A DNA stretch of 64,000 nucleotides, taken from Symplocastrum torsivum CPER-KK1 (GTDB lineage: Bacteria > Cyanobacteriota > Cyanobacteriia > Cyanobacteriales > Coleofasciculaceae). Numbering within the stretch: position 1 is the first letter of the stretch; every line of letters begins with the position of its first letter. The DNA lies in NCBI GenBank assembly GCA_019358875.1, contig JAHHIF010000025.1:36259-100258 (forward strand), read 5' to 3'. The position numbers and the translations under genes are program-made. Of this stretch, positions 37,054 to 46,016 are shown one piece after another. The notes beneath the pieces are model-generated. The model ran no database searches. It saw only the letters and a program-made list of their open reading frames with translations, and was not told the DNA's origin.

Positions 37054-37601
37054 TTTTTGTTACACAACTTGCGCTAATTACGTCTGTAGCAAGAGTTTCA
37101 GCTTCAGATTAACTTCATCTCGAATGCATCTGAATACACAGCACAATAAGAGACTACGGTTTCAAATTTTAAGGCATCTTAGCGCAGTGTCACGATTAAG
37201 GCTTTGGAACAATAGTTTCAACTAAGCGACACTGATTCCAGAAATGGTTCGAGGAGTTTGACAGCTTGTCTTTTGACATCCGTTTTCCTTTGACTGATAT
37301 TGATTTCTGCACCCATGGCTCAACCGGTGATGGCAAAACAGTGCAGAGCTTTAGCTTACCTGGTATATAGCCCTTCTCGATTAGATGAGATACACTCTGA
37401 CCTCTCTGGAAAACCTCTCTCCTACTCTTGAGTGAGGCTTTGATTCTTACTCCCCTTCCCGATTCCGGGAAGGGGTTGGGGGTTAGGTTTTTTGATGTAC
37501 TTCACGCCACTGAGAACTGCTATAGATAGCTTCGATCTGTTGCTCAATACCTCCCACTGTTTGAGTCAAGTACAGAGCAACAGGAGATAATACCCTCATC
37601 T
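37054..37601. other. Intergenic region with repeats
   Basis: No convincing gene. A minus-strand frame of 32 codons starting MGAEINISQRKTD is open around 37225-37320 but unsupported. A half copy of the MITE end is near 37370-37393 (TATAGCCCTTCTCG then TGAGATACAC). The palindrome CCCCTTCCCG/CGGGAAGGGG (37452-37475) precedes GGTTGGGGGTTAGG. AGGAGA upstream of 37602 is the ribosome site of the PepSY gene. Confidence 0.55.
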
Positions 37602-39056
37602 ATGGCATCTACATCTAACTCTTTAGTTGAAGTTCCCTCAGTTTTAGAGTCCCCCACCAATCGCTTCTATCGCACTATCTGGCGCTGGCACTTCTATGCA
37701 GGATTATTTGTCATTCCCTTTATGTTAATCCTCGCAACGACAGGCATCATTTATCTCTTCAAGCCTCAGTTAGATGCCCTAATGTATCATCATCAGATGT
37801 TTGTGCAACCTACAGGTGTGATGCAGCCATATACCCAACAACTGGAAGCTGCCCAATCTGCCTTTCCTGATGCAAAAGTCTCTAAATTCGCTCCCAACGT
37901 TGCGCCGAATCGCAGTGCTGAAGTGACATTAATGACATCTGATGAACGTACTTTAACAGTCTTTGTGAACCCTTACACAGATGAAGTATTAGGCGATCGC
38001 GATGAAAACAAGAACCTCCAGAGCATTGCCCGCAAGATTCACGGTGAACTAATGATTGGCAAATTCGGTGACTATCTGGTGGAACTTGCCGCGTGTTGGG
38101 GGCTAGTGCTGTTGATTACCGGACTGTATCTTTGGCTACCGCGCAATCGGTTTAAGATTTTTGGAACTCTGATACCCCGTTTATGGAGCAAAAATAAGCG
38201 AGTATTTTGGCGAGATCTGCACGCTGTCTCTGGATTGTATGGTACTTTGCTGGTTGCCTTTCTTATTCTTACGGGGCTACCTTGGTCTGGATTTTGGGGA
38301 GAAACGTTTGCTCAAGTTTCCAGCCATTTCCCTGCACAACTATGGGATGAGGTGCCTCAGTCTAAGGTATTAACGGGTTCACTGAATCAGCATGGAGATC
38401 ATGTTGTGCCGTGGGCTGTGGAGCAGTTGCCGATGCCGCTATCAGGTACTTCTGGACATGAACATCATTCAGGGCAAAGTCGTGCTAGTTCTACAGCTTT
38501 CCCTAAGGGAATTCCTCTAGGTACACCTGTTAACTTGGACTCTGTAGTTGCACTGGCACAAGCAAAAGGTGCGTTTCCCGGATTCAGCGTCAGCTTCCCA
38601 CAAGGTGAGACTGGCGTATATACCGTTTCGGTGTTTCCGGACAATCCAAGCCAAGAAATGACTATGCATATCGATCAGTACAGTGGAAAAGTGCTGGCTG
38701 ACGTGCAGTGGCAGGATTATGGTTTAGTACCCAAGGTAGTAGAGATGGGTATTGCGATACACATGGGTAAATACTTTGGAGTGGGAAATCAACTGCTGAT
38801 GCTGTTTGCCTGCTTAGTAGTTATCGTTCTGTGTGTGAGTGGAATAGTGATGTGGTGGCAACGTCGTCCGAAACAGTCTGGACGGATTGGTGCCCCAGCG
38901 TTACCACCCTACGTTCAGCAGTGGAAAGTTCCGATCGCAATAATTGCTGTTTTGGGTATCGTTTTCCCTCTCGTTGGTCTTTCATTGGTGACAGTGTTGT
39001 TACTGGATTATCTCGTGTTGTCTCGTTTTCCTGCACTTAAACGTGTTTTTAGTTGA
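37602..39056 (+). CDS. PepSY-domain membrane protein (PepSY-TM)
   Basis: 484 residues with four membrane helices. The first follows WRWHFYAGLFVIPFMLILAT, a typical PepSY_TM opening with conserved histidines, and the last two lie near the C-terminus. Two extracytoplasmic PepSY modules are visible (about 75-120 and 315-365, ending YSGKVLADVQWQDYG). A histidine-rich loop, GHEHHSGQ, at about residue 287 suggests metal contact. Related proteins take part in reductive iron or copper handling with TonB transporters or P-type ATPases. The CtaA-like gene lies about 2.4 kb away on the other strand, so a metal role is plausible but inferred. Confidence 0.88.
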   Translation: MASTSNSLVEVPSVLESPTNRFYRTIWRWHFYAGLFVIPFMLILATTGIIYLFKPQLDALMYHHQMFVQPTGVMQPYTQQLEAAQSAFPDAKVSKFAPNVAPNRSAEVTLMTSDERTLTVFVNPYTDEVLGDRDENKNLQSIARKIHGELMIGKFGDYLVELAACWGLVLLITGLYLWLPRNRFKIFGTLIPRLWSKNKRVFWRDLHAVSGLYGTLLVAFLILTGLPWSGFWGETFAQVSSHFPAQLWDEVPQSKVLTGSLNQHGDHVVPWAVEQLPMPLSGTSGHEHHSGQSRASSTAFPKGIPLGTPVNLDSVVALAQAKGAFPGFSVSFPQGETGVYTVSVFPDNPSQEMTMHIDQYSGKVLADVQWQDYGLVPKVVEMGIAIHMGKYFGVGNQLLMLFACLVVIVLCVSGIVMWWQRRPKQSGRIGAPALPPYVQQWKVPIAIIAVLGIVFPLVGLSLVTVLLLDYLVLSRFPALKRVFS

Positions 39057-39288
39057 GCTGAAATTGCTGTACCAAAGGCTATTCTCAATATTTGCGTGCT
39101 GTGCAAGGCTATCTGCTTTCTATGACCGCAACTACACCTTACCTAGCCAACCAAATTAGTTAGGGTTGAAGTAGGTGTCCGGTTGCACGTTACAATGACC
39201 CTGGCAATTGGAGAGACACAAAGGACGCGCTTCGATCTTTGTGTGAAACTGGGAACTGTCCACGCACTTGGTCATGGAGGATTCAAGA

Positions 39289-40635
39289 TTGGCTACTCGC
39301 GTTATTATCGTGCGTCACGGTCAAAGCAGCTACAACACCCTGAAGATGATTCAAGGGCGCTGTGATGAGTCAGTCTTGACCGAAAAAGGTTCTGCGGATG
39401 CCCACAAAGTTGGTGCTACTCTTGCTAGCCTGCGCTTTGATGCTGTTTACTGTAGTCCTCTACAACGAGCAAAGCAGACAGCAGAGGTTATCTTGCCGTA
39501 TTTGCAAGGTACTCCAGAATTACTGGCAATAGATAACCTAATGGAAATCGATTTGCCCCTTTGGGAAAAACTGACTAAGTCAGAGGTTAAGGAAAAATTC
39601 CCAGACGAATACCAATGTTGGAAAGAGCGTCCTCACGAGTTCTCTATGGGTTATCCCAAAGAGGTTTCAAGAGAACACTTTCCAGTGCTGGCACTCTACG
39701 AACAAGCACAGCAGTTCTGGCAGGACATTCTCCCTCGCCACCAGGGAGGCACAATTTTAATCGTGGCGCATAACGGCATCAATCGCTGCTTGATTAGTAG
39801 TGCCCTGAAGATTCCTCCCGCCCTTTATCACTCGATCCAACAATCAAACTGTGGCATCAATGTGTTGAACTTCGCTGGCAGATGGGGCGAACTCGTACAA
39901 TTAGAGTCGCTTAATCAGACATCTCACTTGGGAGATGCCTTACCGACTCCCAGAGAAGGACATCAAGGATTGCGTCTATTGCTCGTGCGTCACGGCGAAA
40001 CTGAGTGGAATCGTGTCTCCCGCTTTCAGGGAGGAATTGATGTTCCACTGAATGATAATGGTCGAAGACAAGCGCAACAGGCGGCAGAGTTTCTCAAGGA
40101 TGTCCCAATTGATTTTGCGATCAGTAGCCCAATGCTACGTCCCAAGGAAACGGCTGAAATTATTCTCCAGTCTCACCCAAGTGTTGAATTAGAACTGCAA
40201 GAGACACTTAAGGAAATCAATCACGGGCTTTGGGAAGGGAAATTAGAGTCGGAAATCAAACAGGAGTACGCAGATTTGCTGCGTCAGTGGCAAGTTGCTC
40301 CTGAAACAGTACAGATGCCTCAAGGAGAAAATCTTCAGCAGGTGTGGGAGCGAGCGATCGCAAGTTGGAATGCGATCATTACATCTGCTGCCTTATCTTC
40401 CACTAAACTCAAGACAGGTTTAGTGGTAGCTCACGATGCTATCAATAAGGTAATTCTCTGCCATGTTCTAGGTTTGCAAGCCGAATCATTTTGGTGTATT
40501 AAACAAGGCAATGGCGCTGTTACGGTGATTGACTACCCGTATGGTTTAGAAAAAGCGCCGATTTTGCAAGCCATGAACATTACTACACATCTATCTGGCG
40601 GTGTTCTGGATAAGACAGCAGCGGGTGCGTTGTAG
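39289..40635 (+). CDS. Double-domain histidine phosphatase (phosphoglycerate-mutase-like)
   Basis: About 448 residues with two tandem histidine-phosphatase domains, each with an RHG motif: RVIIVRHGQSSYN at the start and LLLVRHGETEWN at about residue 235. The second histidines lie in IVAHNGINRCL and VVAHDAINKVIL. I place the start at the TTG at 39289 because GGAGG sits eight bases upstream and relatives begin MATRVIIVRHGQ. The frame is open to an ATG at 39274. Members include cofactor-dependent phosphoglycerate mutase-like and broad-specificity phosphatases; the substrate is not certain. Confidence 0.88.
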   Translation: MATRVIIVRHGQSSYNTLKMIQGRCDESVLTEKGSADAHKVGATLASLRFDAVYCSPLQRAKQTAEVILPYLQGTPELLAIDNLMEIDLPLWEKLTKSEVKEKFPDEYQCWKERPHEFSMGYPKEVSREHFPVLALYEQAQQFWQDILPRHQGGTILIVAHNGINRCLISSALKIPPALYHSIQQSNCGINVLNFAGRWGELVQLESLNQTSHLGDALPTPREGHQGLRLLLVRHGETEWNRVSRFQGGIDVPLNDNGRRQAQQAAEFLKDVPIDFAISSPMLRPKETAEIILQSHPSVELELQETLKEINHGLWEGKLESEIKQEYADLLRQWQVAPETVQMPQGENLQQVWERAIASWNAIITSAALSSTKLKTGLVVAHDAINKVILCHVLGLQAESFWCIKQGNGAVTVIDYPYGLEKAPILQAMNITTHLSGGVLDKTAAGAL

Positions 40636-40693
40636 AAGTGTTGATGCATTCATTGACGTAGGCTTGCCTAACTAGGCGATTTCCTGCTACTTC

Positions 40694-40783
40694 AGGACTT
40701 ACGCAAATCCACCCTTGAAACACCATTTGTAGGAGCGCTCTAAGGTGCGCCCCTACCAGATCTGGCCCTTGTGCGTAAGTCCT
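40694..40783. mobile_element. MITE-like element with 12-bp perfect terminal inverted repeats
   Basis: AGGACTTACGCA at the left end and TGCGTAAGTCCT at the right end, 90 bases in total, without coding capacity. TA-like flanks (TTC/ATA) give no clear target duplication. The same terminus occurs singly at 275-287. Elements with this terminus are widespread in cyanobacteria and are presumably moved in trans by an IS630-like transposase (inference). Confidence 0.75.
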
Positions 40784-40830
40784 ATACTTGCAACGGCTAT
40801 CATGTTTCCCTCATCTTGTAGGATACTGCT

Positions 40831-40861
40831 GACGGATTGGGGTTCTGAACCCCAATCCGTC
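40831..40861. terminator. Hairpin between convergent phosphatase and Mn-catalase genes
   Basis: GACGGATTGGGGTTC and its exact complement GAACCCCAATCCGTC flank a single T, a 15-bp stem. It lies where both the plus-strand phosphatase gene and the minus-strand catalase gene end, so a shared terminator or 3' stabiliser is likely, although no U-run follows. Confidence 0.6.
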
Positions 40862-40909
40862 AAAAGTGATTTTAGATGATGGAAAGAGTGACAGTGCGGA
40901 GTCTTCAGA

Positions 40910-41785
40910 TTAGGCTTGACCACTGCTCTGAGGAGTTTTGCCTGTGCCATGTAAGTGTGGATGGGGCGGTGGTGGTTCTACCGCTGGTCCTTGGGGTTGA
41001 GGGTTCGCTACATACTCAAACTCGCCTTTGCCGTCCATAGAAGGACCTTTAGCCCAGCGACCTTGGGCACTTTCCTCGCCCTCAGACATATTCAAGAATT
41101 GATAAGCGACCTCACGCTTCTCCAATTCCAGTGGGAAGGAACTCGGAACAGGGGTTGACTCTAACCCTTCAGCCTCTAAATCTTCAAGTGCGGCTAACCA
41201 TTGGTTTTGATGCATGGTGTCACGGGCAATTAAGAAACTGAGCGTATCTTTTACCCCTGGGTCATTTGACATCTCATACAACCGCACAGCCTGCAATCGA
41301 CCTTGGGTTTCGGCATGAAGATTAGACCGGAAGTCTGCTAAGAGATTGCCACTAGCAACGATGAAGCGACCATTCCACGGGAAGCCGACACTGTCACTGG
41401 TTGTTGCACCTAAACCCGCCACAATAGCGTGCTGTGGGTTCATTGCTCCCATGATGATATCGCGTGGATTGGTGCCTCCCATAACTGCACCAACCACTGC
41501 ATCTTTAGCGCCTTCCTCTTGCGCGGTTACAGGAGCCTTATCCAACAACTGGGCAATCATCGTAGCGAGTATCTCGATATGCCCAATTTCCTCAGTACCA
41601 ATATCGAGTAGCATATCTCGGTACTTAGCCGGTCCTCGGCAATTCCAGCCCTGAAACAGGTACTGCATCATCACAGTCATCTCACCAAAGACACCACCGA
41701 TGAGTTCCTGCATACTCTTGGCATAAATTGGATCAGGCTGCTCAGGAGGAGTGAAGTACTGTAATTGCTTTTTGTGATAAAACAT
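40910..41785 (-). CDS. Manganese catalase
   Basis: 291 residues of the ferritin-like di-manganese catalase family. The first metal ligands are in GGVFGEMTVMMQYLFQGWN, the next in GTEEIGHIEILATMIAQLL (E..H). The second pair lies in FRSNLHAETQGRLQAVRLYE and FLIARDTMHQNQWLAALEDL. It splits hydrogen peroxide without heme. The C-terminal tail is proline- and histidine-rich (PPPPHPHLHG). It anchors a stress island running to the helical carotenoid protein at 46017. No ribosome site stands out. Confidence 0.95.
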   Translation of the reverse strand: MFYHKKQLQYFTPPEQPDPIYAKSMQELIGGVFGEMTVMMQYLFQGWNCRGPAKYRDMLLDIGTEEIGHIEILATMIAQLLDKAPVTAQEEGAKDAVVGAVMGGTNPRDIIMGAMNPQHAIVAGLGATTSDSVGFPWNGRFIVASGNLLADFRSNLHAETQGRLQAVRLYEMSNDPGVKDTLSFLIARDTMHQNQWLAALEDLEAEGLESTPVPSSFPLELEKREVAYQFLNMSEGEESAQGRWAKGPSMDGKGEFEYVANPQPQGPAVEPPPPHPHLHGTGKTPQSSGQA

Positions 41786-42142
41786 TTAAATTTCCTGAAT
41801 TCGACTTAGCGCTCAACCGTCAAATTGATAAATTACATCTTCCAAATTGAGCGCAGTTTGACACTGAATTTTTTAGTGCCTGTTACTCTTACTAGGTAAC
41901 TAAAGTAATTTTTAATGAGCATCAGCCGCTAGGAAGGCAAAAAATATTTTAGTTAGTATCTTTTTAAGTATTCCTAAGGTTTATGCAAGGCAGTAAGCTT
42001 TTAGTAGCGTTGAATATTTGGCAGTTTAATGTGGCTACTTTAGGATTTTGAGTATAAGATTTAACACCAAAGCTTAACAATCATGCTCAAAGGAGAAGAG
42101 CATGATTGTTATTTCTAAATTAAATTGATTTTGCTTTTAAAT
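41786..42142. other. Intergenic region with a strong hairpin
   Basis: AT-rich, no gene. AACAATCATGCTC (42076-42088) and GAGCATGATTGTT (42098-42110) form a 13-bp stem with a 9-base loop; it sits just after the end of the minus-strand membrane-protein gene and is probably its terminator. Confidence 0.6.
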
Positions 42143-42790
42143 CTAAAGATTTTCTTCAATTTTATTACCGCAGGTTCCAAATGAATCCCACTGGAACTCA
42201 GCTAGCAGTAGAACACTTCCTCCTGTGATGATTCCAGTTGCAAGAAACTGCCAAGCACCGCAGTAGGGTAAAATCCAGATACTGAGCAGGTGGACTAATC
42301 CTGTGAGTGTTAGAGTACGCGATCGCATTCCCACTCCAGTACAAAAGTAGCCCAAGGCAATTAACCCTAACCACAGAGGACAGAGGTTCATTAACACCTC
42401 TGACCAACCCAAGAAAATACCTAAGTCTGTAATGACAAGACCCAACAGCATTAAAAATATCCAGCTATCGAGAACCCAGCCTAATCCTTCTTCTCTTATC
42501 CAAGATGGTGTCAAAATCACCATACCTACCGTACCGATTAGGCTCAAGCTTGACCACCAAATAGCTTGAGTAGTCCAACTAATAGGAAGAAACTGAGCTG
42601 CAATGAAAATTATGGCTGAGATTACACCCCAAACAATGCAAGCTTGATCGAGTCTTGTGTAAAATGTTGATAAAAGGGTGATATTTCCAATTTGCAAGTG
42701 GAAACGCCAAACTCCTGGAACATCTGGAAGAGCATAAGCACTTTCTTTACGACACAGAAGAGGAGTATTTGGATTAAAAAAAGTCATCAT
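42143..42790 (-). CDS. Hypothetical multi-helix membrane protein
   Basis: 215 residues with about six hydrophobic helices (for example VWGVISAIIFIAAQFLPISW and GLVITDLGIFLGWSEVLMNL). No motif was recognised. It may be an inner-membrane protein conserved among cyanobacteria. Two adjacent ATGs (42790, 42787) start it. It stands alone inside the stress island, with long AT-rich spacers on both sides and its own terminator-like hairpin downstream. Confidence 0.7.
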   Translation of the reverse strand: MMTFFNPNTPLLCRKESAYALPDVPGVWRFHLQIGNITLLSTFYTRLDQACIVWGVISAIIFIAAQFLPISWTTQAIWWSSLSLIGTVGMVILTPSWIREEGLGWVLDSWIFLMLLGLVITDLGIFLGWSEVLMNLCPLWLGLIALGYFCTGVGMRSRTLTLTGLVHLLSIWILPYCGAWQFLATGIITGGSVLLLAEFQWDSFGTCGNKIEENL

Positions 42791-43233
42791 AGCGCTGCTG
42801 AGAATAAAAGTATTTGAAACGTTAGTGGTTTTGTTCTAAGCTCTGGTTTGGAACTCAGAACGAAAGCAATAAACTGATTTAAATTAATTTAATTATTTTT
42901 CAATAACCTATATTTGCAATCTATCGGCATAGATAATTTAAATGCAATACTAGTCTTTCTGTAGTAATAATTTTTACGAATAAAATTACTTTTTACTCAA
43001 AAAAGTAATTTTAGATACCAAAAATATTTTCTAGAAGTATGCGATCGCATTTTTCGATCAATCGCCTTTTACTTTTAGGGAATAGCTTGCAAACAGAAGT
43101 TAACGAATTAACTATAGCTAATCCTAAACGCCAAGATTCCCGACTTATTCAAGAAGCCGGGAATCTGAACAGCAAAAGTTTGTAACTCAAGTAGGATTGC
43201 TATATATCAAGAAACCGCATCTTCTACAGTTCG
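42791..43233. other. AT-rich intergenic region with dispersed palindrome
   Basis: No gene. AGATTCCCGACTTATT and AAGAAGCCGGGAATCT (43134-43166) form the second copy, with compensating changes in the stem, of the palindrome at 26348-26380. Confidence 0.65.
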
Positions 43234-43686
43234 TTATCTTCCTGGAACTGCATCCTCAACTGTGTCTTGAACATCATTCAAAAACTCTTTCGTTCCTGGG
43301 TAAATCGGTTGGTCAAGATTCAGCTTTTCTTTGATATTTTCAGCAACCCCTTCAAGTGTTCCCTTCGCATTCTTGGCAGGCTTAGTCAGAGTTTCTCCAA
43401 TTTCTTTAGTGGTTTCTGAAGGCGCTTGGGGTTGCTTATTCTGCTTGAAGAGTTCATTAGCACTATTTTGAAAATTCTCTTTTCCCCTATCCTGCTCAGC
43501 CTGGAAGGGACTACTATCACTGGCTACTTGATACTGAGTCGCTTCCGGAGTCAAGGGGTCAGCTTGTGCTTGGAATGAATTGCCGTAGCCAAGAGCTGCA
43601 CTAGCTAAAAAGGCTACTCCTACTAAGGAAAGCGTTAAAACTACACGAACTAAAACGTTTTGTAACCAGGAAATTACTTGATTCAT
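43234..43686 (-). CDS. Lti46/DUF6658-like membrane-anchored stress protein
   Basis: 150 residues from the ATG at 43686, with GGAG eleven bases upstream. An N-terminal hydrophobic helix (VLVRVVLTLSLVGVAFLASA) acts as signal or anchor. The rest is hydrophilic, rich in Lys, Glu, Gln and Pro, with LEGVAENIKEKLNLDQPIYP and TKEFLNDVQDTVEDAVPGR. This is the pattern of small cyanobacterial low-temperature/desiccation-induced proteins. Function is unknown beyond that resemblance. It is next to the SRPBCC gene on the same strand. Confidence 0.7.
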   Translation of the reverse strand: MNQVISWLQNVLVRVVLTLSLVGVAFLASAALGYGNSFQAQADPLTPEATQYQVASDSSPFQAEQDRGKENFQNSANELFKQNKQPQAPSETTKEIGETLTKPAKNAKGTLEGVAENIKEKLNLDQPIYPGTKEFLNDVQDTVEDAVPGR

Positions 43687-43709
43687 TGTTAAAAACTCCA
43701 ATTCTGTTT

Positions 43710-43820
43710 CTAAGGTTTCAGCACAACTTTGGTACAGTTGTCTTTTTTGTGTTTAAACATCTCGTACCCCTGCCTCGCTTCTTCTAGCGGTAAGCGATAG
43801 GTAACGACAGCAGACAGCTT
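43710..43820 (-). pseudogene. C-terminal fragment of a zinc-dependent alcohol dehydrogenase
   Basis: Between two intact genes the minus strand reads SAVVTYRLPLEEARQGYEMF then KHKKDNCTKVVLKP and a stop. This is the characteristic end of glutathione-dependent formaldehyde / zinc-type alcohol dehydrogenases (THRLPL..APQGYE.F..K.D.C.KVVLKP). Only about 36 codons remain and an in-frame stop lies just before them, so the rest was deleted. The SRPBCC gene now ends right upstream. Confidence 0.8.
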
Positions 43821-43852
43821 TCATTGAATCGTTCTCCTAGATGCCACTACAG

Positions 43853-44560
43853 CTATTTGCGTCCAGAGGGTTGACCTTCTGTTGTGGCAATCTCTCCAGC
43901 TTCCATCAGCATCTTGAAGCGACGCAAGTCATCACCAATCTGTTGTTTGGGTTCTTCTCCAAAGAGTTTTGCGAGTGTAGCGGTAACTGCCCCACCTGGG
44001 GGATTATATTCAATTACAACTTTGACTTCACTCCCACGTCCTCCTGGAGCGGGTTGAAAGCGGACAAAACCAGAGTTGTCTATATCTGCCCCTTCGACTG
44101 AAGCCCAAGCAATCAAGCGGTTCTCTTGCTCGTTGATGATTTCTGCATCCCATTCAACGCTTCCACCCATAGGTGCTGTTGCAATCCAATGCGATCGCGT
44201 TTCATTAATGACGCTCACCTGCTTGAGATGCTTCATAAAATGTGGCAGATTCTCAAAGTTGCGCCAGAAGCGATAAAGCTCCTCAGGTGACTTATTGCTA
44301 ATCGTCACAGACTTTTCTACCCTGATGCTGTCGTTCATACCGAGTGTGTCCTGAATGCCAGTTTTTGCAGTTGCGCCACGATAAAGTAGTCCTCCACCTG
44401 CCAAGGCAGTTAGTGCCCCTCTCAAAGAGCCTTGTCTAAGCCCTAAAAGCACAAGTGCGCCACCACTGATGAGTGTTCCCCAGCGTTCAGTATCACTGAC
44501 GTTGCTCGTTTCACTCGGTTTGTTCGGCTCACTGGGAACGATATCTTGTCCTGATGTCAT
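43853..44560 (-). CDS. SRPBCC-family protein with N-terminal membrane segments
   Basis: 235 residues. The N-terminal part (about 25-65, LISGGALVLLGLRQGSLRGA LTA region) resembles the DUF2892 glycine-zipper-like membrane segment. The C-terminal part (about 80-220) is a polyketide-cyclase/dehydrase START-like SRPBCC domain (VEKSVTISNKSPEELYRFWR, NFENLPHFMKHLKQV, WDAEIINEQENRLIAW). Such proteins bind hydrophobic ligands at the membrane. In other bacteria this fusion often travels with SDR and zinc-ADH genes in stress-induced loci; here an SDR gene is upstream on the same strand and an ADH fragment downstream, which fits. Confidence 0.85.
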   Translation of the reverse strand: MTSGQDIVPSEPNKPSETSNVSDTERWGTLISGGALVLLGLRQGSLRGALTALAGGGLLYRGATAKTGIQDTLGMNDSIRVEKSVTISNKSPEELYRFWRNFENLPHFMKHLKQVSVINETRSHWIATAPMGGSVEWDAEIINEQENRLIAWASVEGADIDNSGFVRFQPAPGGRGSEVKVVIEYNPPGGAVTATLAKLFGEEPKQQIGDDLRRFKMLMEAGEIATTEGQPSGRK

Positions 44561-44789
44561 TTCCTTTTTTCCTCAAGTAGTTCTAGGTGCCTCATTTAGC
44601 TGTTAAGAGATGAGCATTTATTTAAGGGATTAAAACCAAAAGGTAGATTTCTCGCTGCTTATCCTGTGGAATTTCACCAACCCTTGGCTAAAATTCCATC
44701 ACGGATTTGCCCTTATGAGCAGTCTTTTTCCTAGGACAGCGCGACAGAAATAACCCACCAGTTCAAAAAGGTTACTGTAAAAGCTTTCT

Positions 44790-44813
44790 TCCCTTCTGCC
44801 TTCTGCCTTCTGC
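44790..44813. repeat. CTTCTGC heptamer tandem repeat
   Basis: Three perfect copies of CTTCTGC in the spacer between the SRPBCC and SDR genes; second locus of the heptamer seen at 29667-29698. Confidence 0.8.
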
Positions 44814-44849
44814 CAGCCTGGTCTAGTCTTCAGCCCCTAGCTCTATTCA

Positions 44850-45725
44850 CTAGCTAACTGTTTGGGTTTCTTTGTTCTTTAGCCCCTCTTTCGAGTGATC
44901 TAATCGCAGTTCACCCTGCGGTGGTTGGCGTAGTGATTTTGGTGTTTGTTGACCAACAGCACCTTTAGCAACTGTGACACCTCCATCTGCTAGCCATAGC
45001 GCCCCGGTAACGTAGCTGGCTTCGTCAGAGGCTAAGAAAGCACAGACATTTGCCATTTCCTCTGGTGTGCCGCGTCGTGCCATAGGAGTCGCCATGACTA
45101 GCATTTCCTCCATCTCGGCATCCATTGGCCCCGTTTCCTTATGAGTCCAGGCAGTATCAATAGCACCTGGGCAGAAACAGTTTGCCCGGACACCATACTT
45201 TGCTTGCTCAACAGCTACACCCTTTATAAATGAATGTATCCACCCCTTCGTCCCACTGTAGGGGGAGTTTTGCGCTACGCCGTTGAAACCTGCTTCTGAA
45301 CCAGCCGCGACGATATTACCCTGTGTTTTTTGGAGATGGGGCAGGGCGTATTTGGTCATCAGGAAGGCGGAACGGATGTTCATCCTGATGGTTTGGTCAA
45401 AAGCATCTATGGGGTAATCCTGCGTTTCAGCCGTTACTAGGAAAACACCTGCGTTATTTACTAGAACATCTAAACGCCCGTATTGGTCGATCGCAGTTTG
45501 AACGCAAGCTTGGGCGTGAGACTCTTCTGAGATATCTCCGCCATAAGCGATCGCTTCGCAACCATATTCGTTGAGTGCCTCTACCACGTCCTGAATTGGG
45601 TCATCCGGCAACCCGTTAACAACGACTTTTGCCCCTTCTTTGGCAAACTTATGAGCGATCGCTTCACCGATGCCAGTACCAGCACCCGTAACAATTGCAA
45701 CCTTTCCTTCCAAGCGTCTATCCAC
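44850..45725 (-). CDS. SDR-family oxidoreductase
   Basis: 291 residues from GTG 45725, preceded by AAGAGG. NAD(P)-binding TGAGTGIGEAIA, NNAGVF and the catalytic YSGTKG (Tyr-x-x-x-Lys), with SEAGFNG holding the serine region. GTPEEMANVCAFLASDEASYVTG is typical of glucose-1-dehydrogenase-like SDRs, and a hydrophilic 30-residue tail follows. The substrate is unknown. It heads the minus-strand group SDR, SRPBCC, Lti46-like in the stress island and is divergent from the helical carotenoid protein. Confidence 0.92.
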   Translation of the reverse strand: MDRRLEGKVAIVTGAGTGIGEAIAHKFAKEGAKVVVNGLPDDPIQDVVEALNEYGCEAIAYGGDISEESHAQACVQTAIDQYGRLDVLVNNAGVFLVTAETQDYPIDAFDQTIRMNIRSAFLMTKYALPHLQKTQGNIVAAGSEAGFNGVAQNSPYSGTKGWIHSFIKGVAVEQAKYGVRANCFCPGAIDTAWTHKETGPMDAEMEEMLVMATPMARRGTPEEMANVCAFLASDEASYVTGALWLADGGVTVAKGAVGQQTPKSLRQPPQGELRLDHSKEGLKNKETQTVS

Positions 45726-46016
45726 TCTCGAAACCTCTTAAAACCAACAAATGCTCCTTCCTTAACTCTTCCGTAATTGCTTTTATCTGCCTCTATCTTC
45801 AGTAAGGGTTTAACTCCATTCACATTTCGTAATGTCTATGCCTTCTTGTAGGGGTACGAGATTAATATTTCGTTCACTATGGACAGTGGTTCGGGATCAT
45901 AGAAAAAACAGTGAAATAACTGGATGAATCATGCTTGTTTAATGCATGAGCAAGTTAAAAAAAATTTTCTGAGCCACTGAACATCTATAACTTTTAATCA
46001 ATCGGAGGATACATCT

